From: Phycisphaerales bacterium UBA1926
Lineage (GTDB): Bacteria > Planctomycetota > Phycisphaerae > Phycisphaerales > UBA1924
Length of the DNA: 15,031 nt
Assembly: GCA_002337215.1 (NCBI GenBank)
Contig: DDFO01000038.1
Span: 25,093-40,123, forward strand
Direction: 5' to 3'
This document shows positions 7,601-14,125 of the stretch, piece after piece (positions within the stretch are counted from its first letter, which is position 1; each line of letters begins with the position of its first letter). The translations under genes were made by a program, and so were the position numbers. Below the pieces are notes generated by a model. It was not told the DNA's origin, ran no database searches, and was given only the letters and a program-made list of their open reading frames with translations.

Positions 7601-8941
7601 CAGCAGCAGCCGCAGCGGTACCGCACGCCCGTCCGATACGAGTCGGGCGTTTTCGCGTTCAAGCTCACTCAGCGCTGTCTCGCCCTGCCCGCCGGCCGCG
7701 AGCGCCGCGCTCCGGACAAACGCGACGAGCGACCGGTGATAGGTTCCTTTTTTGCGCACATCGAGCCCGGGTGCGAGCCGCGACGCATCGTCGAGGGCGT
7801 CGGATACCTCGCTCGGCGACCCGCCCTGTTCCGACACCTGCGAGGCGCGCACGACCGAGGCCCAGAACCGCGCCTCGGACGTCGTCCCGCTCGGCGCTGA
7901 TCCGTTGTCATCGTCTGTCTGCATCAGGAAGATGCGCCACCCGACCGAGGCCGCGTCATCCGTCTCGGGGTCGATCGAGGCCACGATGGTCTTCGCACGC
8001 TGCGTGTCCAGCCTCCACCACGCGCTCCACGATTCGAGGGCGGCGTACGCGGCGCCGAGAGAGCCGTCCTCGATGCGACGATCGACTGTTTCGGTGGCAA
8101 AGTCACGGAGTTCCGCGTCGCCCGTCCGCTCCGCCAAACGCCGGAGCAACGAGGTTGTCTCCGCCGCGACCAGCGGTGAGGCCTGGGGCATCTCCGCGGC
8201 CGTGCGTGCGGACGCAAGCGCGCGCGCGAAGCCGTCCTCCGATCCAAGTTCACCCGCCTCGGCGGCAGCCGACGCAATCCGGAGGTGGTAGACCACCTGG
8301 TCGCCGAGACGGGCGGTGAAACGCTCTGAGCGCAGGAACGCGTCGATCTCCTCGGCCCCCGCGCCCTCAGCCGCGAGCACGGCGACCCGCGCAAGCGCGG
8401 AACGCAGGATGCCCGGGTACCGTTCGATGAACTCCTCTGCTGCCTCGCGTGCTTCCTCGAGGCGGTCGAGTCGGATCAGGCCGAAGACGCGAGCGTCGAG
8501 CGCCGCCTCGAAGGCCGGATCGATCCCGAGCGCACGCTCGCATGCGGAAAGCAGCTCGGTTTGCTGTTCCGTCGCCGCGTAGACAACGATTAGAAACTCG
8601 AGCGGCGCGATGCTCGACGGGTTGGCTTCGCTTGCTTGACGGACGGCCGAGGTGGCGCTCGCGAGGTGGCGAGCGTTCGGGAGCGGCAGGTTCAGTCGGC
8701 ACTCCGCGTAGGCGAGCAAAGCCTTCTCGTCCCCCCGATATCGAGCGACGTACGGCCCCAGGAGGTCGAGTCCTGCGGCGTACTCCCCAGATTCGGCGAG
8801 TCGAATGCCTTCCTCTCGCGACTCAAGGAGCGCACGATCCCGGGCTTGCCGTCGGAGGACAATCCCGCCGGCCGCGAGCGCGGTAATCAGGGCCACGCCG
8901 ATGAGCAAGATGATCAGTCTTCGAATCCCGCGCGCGCTCAT
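4649..8941 (-). CDS. Very large membrane-anchored TPR-repeat protein
   Basis: 1430 residues from the ATG at 8941. That start is chosen over an in-frame ATG 33 bases upstream because CTGGAG lies seven bases before it (8954-8949). The N-terminus is short and basic (MSARGIRR), followed by one hydrophobic helix (about 9-29) and RR, so it is probably a single-pass protein with most of its mass on the far side of the membrane. The rest is almost entirely helical, Ala/Leu/Glu/Arg-rich repeats of about 34 residues with TPR-type spacing, such as GEYAAGLDLLGPYVARYRGD near the start. The last 130 residues hold PERALAEAREAMRLGR and GELEDSARVLEAALEIAG. TPR arrays are scaffolds for protein complexes; no catalytic motif is visible. 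It could be analogous to the TPR protein PrsT of PEP-CTERM/exopolysaccharide systems, given the adjacent sorting-tail genes, but that link is a guess. It is divergent from the NRPS operon. Confidence 0.8.
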   Translation of the reverse strand: MSARGIRRLIILLIGVALITALAAGGIVLRRQARDRALLESREEGIRLAESGEYAAGLDLLGPYVARYRGDEKALLAYAECRLNLPLPNARHLASATSAVRQASEANPSSIAPLEFLIVVYAATEQQTELLSACERALGIDPAFEAALDARVFGLIRLDRLEEAREAAEEFIERYPGILRSALARVAVLAAEGAGAEEIDAFLRSERFTARLGDQVVYHLRIASAAAEAGELGSEDGFARALASARTAAEMPQASPLVAAETTSLLRRLAERTGDAELRDFATETVDRRIEDGSLGAAYAALESWSAWWRLDTQRAKTIVASIDPETDDAASVGWRIFLMQTDDDNGSAPSGTTSEARFWASVVRASQVSEQGGSPSEVSDALDDASRLAPGLDVRKKGTYHRSLVAFVRSAALAAGGQGETALSELERENARLVSDGRAVPLRLLLSIADLRVALGDLDEASRTIDAIQRRGVDDPAMQAVVNRYLDRRLRDTSRTGSVREAMGQLERIESLVAQAPDDPTLTATHARLLLLVGRRDEGLAESRRLIDLEEAPADADLAELVRLTARFDRSLASSLLDLSGDALSSSVDLIEARARLLALGGEVEEGLAVYDSALSNRGEEVLTPEDRVRTALLRAAYLEQNGLGDPVRIWSDLSDEYPSSAVVQNAALESVVLRDDEPTVRSVISRLRKAAGDDSLEWRIASLRADLSFLPDDPEERAAILSKTILGLRAIQDRAPDIATVRRLTAIAYDEAGETEEAARALRGAATVDAAYYPDFVRYLLSHGYRDEANRALDAFLSIPWEQLRVDALRHRADLLQSVGRLDAALADRRVLARGGQAEDLADLGMLFALLGMPDDAAAVAESLVGSDRQLSSVSAGTGVLLEAGLVDGAVKAYLGARGESPETRLDLARLLLGVGAWDRAIEQIRTSGIRDEITTMMLAHAFLEAGRWDEARAELQSTAEGSNRSVRALAVGIETAVKAADPAGAVVRNESVVGLTRAFAAIRTMDTESMGGIAEAIESFLLGETGADSMLAELRAQCADGPARRESRAWLAMLAASAGDESAMERTLRDAAEAMPRLNWPFERLCDLYLSQGRLDEAESVANRLATQLGGDPFAVDVLRSQIAARRGRAEAALNWLLPHRDRLVSGSGPFAARRILIAGLAVSDRLTEADRLLGAIENSMPEEAAGLYLDAFLAAPGSAASQRRDWLVRADTLSLAADRNQNQLGAQTLGRAWAAMARSSGDRHDATRAAELLTDAIASASSADRLVPELELASIEVLLGETGLATERYESLVKDYPDSALLRNNFASALANELGDPERALAEAREAMRLGRLQGSPPRDLGVVGHTLGVAHRRLGELEDSARVLEAALEIAGPTPDVVVELGEVLAELRRAEEVRSLIRRYPQIDGASARTQNRWQNLIETLDSD

Positions 8942-9217
8942 GCCGTGTCTCCAGGGTGTCCTATCGCGCCTCATGGTACGGGTCGGGACCCGCGTCCTGC
9001 CGTTTGCGACCGCCCGACCCTATGGATCACGCTGTTATCGGGAGTTGCTTCACGGAACCATGCCGGCGGGGCGTGCCGGCTGGCTGACATCTGAGGGGAA
9101 CGGGTCGCGTCTCGGCGAGCGAGAGATTCTGGTGGTCGATATCGGTCTGCGGGGTCGCATGCGGATCCCCCGGAGGATCTGTTCGGATATGGTTCTGAGG
9201 AAGCGGGGAGCGCGGTA
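8942..9217. promoter_or_regulatory. Divergent intergenic region between TPR and NRPS genes
   Basis: 276 bases that must hold the promoters of both divergent units. I see no convincing -35/-10 pair on either strand. It contains a perfect 6-bp-arm inverted repeat CGGGTC-GG-GACCCG at 8979-8992, a possible operator, and two TGCCGGC copies near 9062-9083. At the right end there is an overlapping mini-ORF (9189-9218) with the NRPS start. Confidence 0.5.
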
Positions 9218-9218
9218 A
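9189..9218 (+). other. Possible 9-codon leader ORF coupled to the NRPS start
   Basis: ATG at 9189 begins MVLRKRGAR, whose TAA (9216-9218) overlaps the NRPS ATG by one base (TAATG). A GGAGGA lies at 9172-9177, but 11 bases before the ATG, which is long. This arrangement could couple translation to the NRPS; it could also be chance in G+C-rich DNA. Confidence 0.2.
9205..9210 (+). promoter_or_regulatory. Shine-Dalgarno of the NRPS gene
   Basis: GGGGAG lies seven bases before the ATG at 9218. It supports that start, which also places the first adenylation-domain motif at the usual distance from the N-terminus. Confidence 0.7.
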
Positions 9219-12200
9219 TGAGCGACGCGGGCCAACGCCCGAGAACGAATCGGGCCGGCGATGTCATCGCCCAGTTCGTTGCGCGCGCACACCAGCACCC
9301 GGACCGAATCGCGATCTTCGAGGACGCGGAGGCGATCACCTACGACGAACTCGAACGTCGCTCCCGCGCCGTCGCGGCGGGTCTTCAGCAGCGCGGCTTG
9401 GTGCCCGGGGACCGGGTCGTGGTGGCGCTCGGTCGTTCGATCGACTTTGTCACCGCGGTCCTGGGCGTGGTTCGGGCGGGCGCGGTGTACGTACCAGTCG
9501 ATCCCTGCTGGCCCGCGGAGCGACGGCGCACGCTCGACCGCATCGCCGATCCGGCATTCACCGTTTCAGCCGGTGCTGGTGACGGTGCTGGGATTGGAGA
9601 CGGTAATGAGTCGAGTTCCGTCGCGGAATTGGTTTCTGCGGGGCAGGGTCGAAGCGGGGTCTTTGACGACTCGTCCGCGAAGCCTGATGACCCGATCTAT
9701 GTGATGTTCACCTCGGGGACCACGGGTGAGCCGAAGGGTGTTGTCGTCGCGCACCGGGCTGTCTCGCGTCTTGTGATCGACCCGGACTTCCTCGATACCG
9801 ATGGCGAGCGCACGTGGCTCCATCTCGCGGCGACCTCGTTCGATGCGGCGACGCTCGAGATCTGGATGCCGCTCGTGCGAGGGCACGCGATCGCTGTGGT
9901 CCCCGACGCGGTCCCGTCGCTCGACCGGATCGCGGGGGTGATCGCGACGCACGGGGTCACGGACGCGTGGCTCACCGCGTCGCTGTTCAACGCGATGGTC
10001 GATTTTCGCCTTGATGCGTTCGAGAACGTTCGGCAGGTGCTCACGGGCGGGGAGCGGATCTCGCCGGATCACGCGGGCCGATTCCTGGCTCAGTGGCCAG
10101 GTCTTCGGCTCATCAACGGGTACGGACCCACCGAGAACACGACGTTCACCTGCTGTCACACGATCGACAGCGACGACACAAGCCGCCCGGAGGGCGTGCC
10201 GATCGGGCGTCCCATCCGTGGCACGCGGATTCGGATCGTCGATGCCGGCCTCAACGATGTCACGGACGGAACGCCCGGCGAACTCCTCGCGGGCGGCGAG
10301 GGCGTCGCGCTCGGCTATCTCGGCGACGACGACCTTACGGCGCGTCGTTTCGTCGAGCAGGGCGGCGAGACGTGGTATCGCACCGGAGATCTCGTCTGCC
10401 GGGACGGCCCGGATGAGCCGGTCGTGTATCTCGGGCGTCGGGATCGCCAGGTCAAGGTGCGCGGGCACCGAATCGAGCTCGACGAGGTCGAGCGCGTCCT
10501 ATGCGAACACCCGGGCGTCGCGTCCGCCTTTGCCGCGGCGGTGGGGGAGCAGGCAGATGAGCGGGAACTCGTCGCGGCAGTCGAACTCGCACACGATGCC
10601 CCCGGATTCCCGATCGAGACCCTGCGGGTGTGGGCGTTGGACCGTGCGCCCAAGCCGATCGTTCCCGATCGGGTGATGGTGCTCGAACGGGTGCCGGTCG
10701 GTCCCAACGGGAAAGCGGATCGCGATGCGATCCGATCGCTGCTCACGGCAGGGCACGGCGATCGGGAGTCTGCACCCGCGGATCGGATCGCCGATTGGCA
10801 GGTTCCCGAGGAGGCTTGGCAACGCTTCGCATCGCTTGTCGCCGAGACGCTTCCCGGTGCGCCGATATCACCCGATGATCGGTTTGTTGAGATCGGTGGG
10901 CACTCTTTGGCAGCGCTCCGCCTCGCGGCGGCGGTGCAGGCGCAGCATCGCGTCGATCTCCCGCTCGCCGATATTCTGGGCCCGAAGCACCTCGGTGCGC
11001 TCGCGTTGACGCTCGATGGTTTGATGGAAGTCGAGCGGGCGACGCCGAGCACTGATGCGACGCCTCGGATCGAGGGCGATCCCCTGCGGGCGACTTCGAT
11101 CCAGAGGCAGTTCTTCTTCGAGAACGCGGTCGATCCCACTGGGGTCGCGTATCTCGAGTTCGCGGGATTCGTCGTCGAATCCGGCGAGTTCTCGCCCGAG
11201 CGGATGGCCGATGCCTTTTCCCGGCTCGTCTCCCGGCATGAGGCGTTGCGGACGCGTCTCGTCCTGCGCGGCGATGCGCTGATCCAAGAGATCGATCCGG
11301 CGGGGTCTGATGCGATGCGGCGTGTTACCGTTCATCAGGATTTCGGATCGACGCGTTCGGACGATCTTGCGTCGGTTCTGCGTGCCGCTGTATCCCGACC
11401 TTTCGATCTCGAGCACGAGTGGCCCGTTCGCCTCGACCTGTTCCAGATCGAGAGAAGTGAATGGGCTGTTGTGCTTGCGTTCCAGCACATTGCGATCGAC
11501 GAATGGTCACTCCGGATCGCGGCCGAGGAGCTCGCGTTGTTGTACGACGATCCGGATGCGTCGCTCGAACCGGCGCCCCAGTATCTGAGCTACAGCCTTC
11601 AGGAGGCGGCAGGGATTGCCCGCGGACACGCCGAGCAGTCCGCGAACCGCCTGATGACGATCGGCCGTCCGACGATGCAATTGGGCCGAGCGCCCGCACA
11701 GGCGATCGATCGAGCGATCGCGTGGCCCGATCGGGACGGGTGCCACGAGCTCTGTGCTCGACTCGGTGTGACGCCAACCGCGTTGAGTTGCGGGCTCTAC
11801 GCCGCCGCGATTGCGAGCGTCACGGGGCTCGACCGCGTGGCGATCCTCACGCCTGTTTCGAGGCGTTTGGACCTCGGGCTGCAGCGCGTCGTCGGCTGCT
11901 GCAACATGATGCACGCGCTCGTCATCGACACACCGGATCCGGCGTCCGCGTCGGGGCTTGATCGCATCATCATCTCGGCGTCGTCGGCGATCGTGAACGC
12001 GTACACGGACGCGCCCGTTCCTTTCGACGCGGTGGCAAGGATCCTGCACAAGCACGGTGTTCGCGACCACGCCGCCGTGCCCTTCGGGTTTGCATACGAG
12101 ACAAATCCCCCGTTCTGCCCGGCGTTCTCGTCGATTCGTGTCAGGCCGCTGCCGATCAGGAGCCCGATCGCCCGGTTCCCGCTCGGACTTTCGATCGACT

Positions 12201-13453
12201 CGCGCGACGGCCAGCCCATCGCGGTGTTCACCACACCGCAAGCCGAGGGGGCGCGGGAACGGCTCGATCAGTTTGCAAATCAGTTCCAAGCGTGCCTGCG
12301 CCGATTGGATTCAGGAACGGAATTGCCTCGCGGCGGCTCATCGGAGCGATCCTCCGAACCGCAGGCGCGGGTGGCACGCGACGGCGCTTCTCTGGACGCG
12401 CCCGAATCGGCACCACGGAGATCCGGGTCTGTTGACGCACGGCGGATCGCTCACGACGCTTGGGTGATGGTGCTCGGGGTGTCCCCGGCGAGCGATCTGA
12501 CGCATTTCTTTGATTCGGGGGGGCATTCGTTGCTCCTTCTCCGTCTCGCCGCGCGGATCCGGGTTGTCGCCGACGCGGAGATCCCGCTGGGCGCATTTCT
12601 CGACGAGCCCACGTTCGGGAAGCTGGTGTCACTCGTCGCGAGGCACGTCTCGGGCAAGACAAGCAACGGGGAAGCCGGGTTCCACATCGAAGAGTTCGGC
12701 GAAGGCGAGCGGGTGGTCGTGTGCATACCCGGTGCCTTTGGTCGGCCGATATCGTTCGGCCGGCTGGCCGAGGAGTTCGCACACCGCGATTCGGGTGTCA
12801 GGCTCCGGTGCTACAACGTCTACGACGCGATGTCAGGACGGCCGGTCCCCGAGGGGTTCGAACTTGTCCTCTCTCAGCTCGCACGGGATTTCGACCGGCC
12901 GGAGACAGCAGGGATGCTCGGCTTCTGCGCCGGCGGGCTCTACCCACTCTTCCTTGGGGCATTGGCAGAATCCCGGATGCGGAGGCTCCGTCTCTGGATG
13001 TTGAACGTCTTCGCGACCGAATCGCCCGATGAATGGCTCTCGCTCCGTGTGCAGAGCCTGCGAGATGCGGCGCTCGATCCCGCGGGAATGCCCGCGGCGG
13101 TCCGCGATAGCCTCGTGACACTCTGGCGCATGGCGATGGTCCGCCTCCGCGGGAGCGAAGAAGGGGTCAGTGCCGATCAGTTCACGCACGCAGAGTTCCA
13201 GAAGGTGCTCGCCCGGCGCGGTCTCGGGATCTGGCGAGGCGGATCCACCGTGCTCATCGCGGGCCGAAAGCCGGTGTGGCGAACCTACTACCGAAACAGC
13301 CGGTTGAACGGCCTGGCCGAGAAACTGCAGGGGCCGACCCGGACTGTTGTTCTGCCGCTGATGCACCACGAAGTACTCACGAGCGGGGCCGCCGTGATCG
13401 CTGCCGAGATACACCGCGACATCGAAGCCGCGGGACGCGAGGGGACGGCGTGA
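9218..13453 (+). CDS. Nonribosomal peptide synthetase, domains A-T-C-T-TE
   Basis: 1411 residues. The adenylation domain (about 10-510) shows ITYDEL (40-45), the P-loop FTSGTTGEPKG (164-174), NGYGPTENT (300-308), YRTGDL (387-392), GRRDRQVKVRGHRIELDEVE (406-425) and NGKADR (497-502, K499). Aligning by eye to GrsA PheA gives the pocket code D209 A210 L213 W251 L275 G277 G301 T309 F310 K499, a valine-type signature. Carrier domain 1 (about 525-600) has FVEIGGHSL with S563 as phosphopantetheine site. The condensation domain (about 620-1035) has RHEALRTRL (673-681), but its HHxxxDG motif reads Q756-H757-I-A-I-D761-E762. A polar linker leads to carrier domain 2 (about 1072-1143), FFDSGGHSL with S1104. 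The thioesterase (about 1155-1405) has GFCAGG with Cys1237 at the nucleophile site and HH at 1383-1384. There is no second adenylation domain, so carrier 2 must be loaded by the same A domain or in trans. The product is probably a small peptide, ester or lactone and is unknown. The PPTase gene overlaps the stop codon. Confidence 0.93.
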   Translation: MSDAGQRPRTNRAGDVIAQFVARAHQHPDRIAIFEDAEAITYDELERRSRAVAAGLQQRGLVPGDRVVVALGRSIDFVTAVLGVVRAGAVYVPVDPCWPAERRRTLDRIADPAFTVSAGAGDGAGIGDGNESSSVAELVSAGQGRSGVFDDSSAKPDDPIYVMFTSGTTGEPKGVVVAHRAVSRLVIDPDFLDTDGERTWLHLAATSFDAATLEIWMPLVRGHAIAVVPDAVPSLDRIAGVIATHGVTDAWLTASLFNAMVDFRLDAFENVRQVLTGGERISPDHAGRFLAQWPGLRLINGYGPTENTTFTCCHTIDSDDTSRPEGVPIGRPIRGTRIRIVDAGLNDVTDGTPGELLAGGEGVALGYLGDDDLTARRFVEQGGETWYRTGDLVCRDGPDEPVVYLGRRDRQVKVRGHRIELDEVERVLCEHPGVASAFAAAVGEQADERELVAAVELAHDAPGFPIETLRVWALDRAPKPIVPDRVMVLERVPVGPNGKADRDAIRSLLTAGHGDRESAPADRIADWQVPEEAWQRFASLVAETLPGAPISPDDRFVEIGGHSLAALRLAAAVQAQHRVDLPLADILGPKHLGALALTLDGLMEVERATPSTDATPRIEGDPLRATSIQRQFFFENAVDPTGVAYLEFAGFVVESGEFSPERMADAFSRLVSRHEALRTRLVLRGDALIQEIDPAGSDAMRRVTVHQDFGSTRSDDLASVLRAAVSRPFDLEHEWPVRLDLFQIERSEWAVVLAFQHIAIDEWSLRIAAEELALLYDDPDASLEPAPQYLSYSLQEAAGIARGHAEQSANRLMTIGRPTMQLGRAPAQAIDRAIAWPDRDGCHELCARLGVTPTALSCGLYAAAIASVTGLDRVAILTPVSRRLDLGLQRVVGCCNMMHALVIDTPDPASASGLDRIIISASSAIVNAYTDAPVPFDAVARILHKHGVRDHAAVPFGFAYETNPPFCPAFSSIRVRPLPIRSPIARFPLGLSIDSRDGQPIAVFTTPQAEGARERLDQFANQFQACLRRLDSGTELPRGGSSERSSEPQARVARDGASLDAPESAPRRSGSVDARRIAHDAWVMVLGVSPASDLTHFFDSGGHSLLLLRLAARIRVVADAEIPLGAFLDEPTFGKLVSLVARHVSGKTSNGEAGFHIEEFGEGERVVVCIPGAFGRPISFGRLAEEFAHRDSGVRLRCYNVYDAMSGRPVPEGFELVLSQLARDFDRPETAGMLGFCAGGLYPLFLGALAESRMRRLRLWMLNVFATESPDEWLSLRVQSLRDAALDPAGMPAAVRDSLVTLWRMAMVRLRGSEEGVSADQFTHAEFQKVLARRGLGIWRGGSTVLIAGRKPVWRTYYRNSRLNGLAEKLQGPTRTVVLPLMHHEVLTSGAAVIAAEIHRDIEAAGREGTA
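13439..13444 (+). promoter_or_regulatory. Shine-Dalgarno deciding the GTG start of the PPTase
   Basis: GAGGGG lies within the last NRPS codons, five bases before the GTG at 13450. It supports translational coupling through the GTGA overlap (13450-13453) with the NRPS stop codon. Confidence 0.65.
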
Positions 13454-14082
13454 AGTCGGTCAATCCAGGCGGGGCGTTCCGACTCGGTTCGGCGTGGACA
13501 CCACTTCCCGAGCCGGCGGCGTGGTTCTCGATCCTGCCTACCGGTGTTCCCCGTCGGTCGCTCACAACCGGGAATGCGGCATTCTGGAGGCCCCATCTCG
13601 CGGCGGGACTCGGGCGTACCCCCGACGATGTTCGCATCGAAGCGCCCACCGGCCAACCACCGAGCTGCAGGGTGGACGGCGTGGATCGTCCGATGAGCTA
13701 TGCGACGACCGACGGCTGGCGAGCGTGTGCGATCTCGATGTCATCGCGGATCGGAATCGACATCGAAATGCCACGCGAGTTCCCGGAACTCTCGGCGATG
13801 TTCGAGCGAGCGGGGGCTCCGGCGTCGTTCCTCGACGCGGCCTCTGGGTTCGGATGGACACCGGCTGTCACGTTCGCCCGCCTCTGGACCGCCAAGGAGG
13901 CGGTGCTCAAGGCCGAGGGCGTCGGGCTTCAAACCGACCCACGCCGTGTCGAGATCCGACCCGACTCAGAAACAGCCGCGAGCGGGCGGTTCGGGCAACA
14001 GGGCTGGACACTGCGATGGGCTGTTTCCGACGAGGCGATCGTGGCGATCGCCTTGCCCGCAAAACGACAATCGACTGCCTAG
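13450..14082 (+). CDS. Sfp-type 4'-phosphopantetheinyl transferase
   Basis: 210 residues from GTG at 13450, overlapping the NRPS stop by four bases. The frame is open further upstream, but those starts lie deep inside the NRPS gene. PPTases move phosphopantetheine from CoA to the serine of carrier domains, here presumably S563 and S1104 of the NRPS. Conserved features are a GQP motif (68-70, the usual GKP), the magnesium-binding IGIDIE (101-106; D104 and E106) and the signature RLWTAKEAVLKAEGVGL (144 onward; W146, K149, E150, K154). Length is slightly short for the Sfp group (usually 220-240). The motif normally reading F-N/S-x-S-H-S/T is MSYATT here, so Thr86 replaces the His that contacts CoA phosphate. 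Substrate pairing with the NRPS is inferred from the overlap. The TAG stop lies in the loop of a hairpin. Confidence 0.9.
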   Translation: MKSVNPGGAFRLGSAWTPLPEPAAWFSILPTGVPRRSLTTGNAAFWRPHLAAGLGRTPDDVRIEAPTGQPPSCRVDGVDRPMSYATTDGWRACAISMSSRIGIDIEMPREFPELSAMFERAGAPASFLDAASGFGWTPAVTFARLWTAKEAVLKAEGVGLQTDPRRVEIRPDSETAASGRFGQQGWTLRWAVSDEAIVAIALPAKRQSTA

Positions 14083-14092
14083 GGGCAGTCGA
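14071..14092. terminator. Hairpin between convergent genes, probable bidirectional terminator
   Basis: Perfect 9-bp arms (TCGACTGCC / GGCAGTCGA) enclose the loop TAGG, which contains the PPTase stop codon TAG (14080-14082). On the - strand the stem is followed by TTGTCGTTTT, a weak T-run, and it lies 33 bases after the stop of the small PEP-CTERM gene. On the + strand no T-run follows. It most likely terminates the - strand gene and perhaps also slows + strand transcription. Confidence 0.55.
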
Positions 14093-14125
14093 TGGATTAG
14101 AACCTTGGTTATCGAGCCGACCGGA

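Noticed and set aside
8942..8974. Upstream ATG at 8974 as start of the TPR gene
   Set aside because: No Shine-Dalgarno precedes it, whereas CTGGAG is well placed for the ATG at 8941. It would also add a polar extension before the membrane helix.
8973..9218. 81-codon + strand frame ending in TAA at the NRPS start, considered as a small gene such as an MbtH-like partner
   Set aside because: It has none of the conserved Trp/Pro/Ser pattern of MbtH proteins, is Arg/Gly-rich, and its ATG at 8973 lacks a ribosome binding site.
11507..12289. - strand open frame inside the condensation domain
   Set aside because: Arg-rich antisense translation; the + strand reading contains ordered NRPS motifs through this region.
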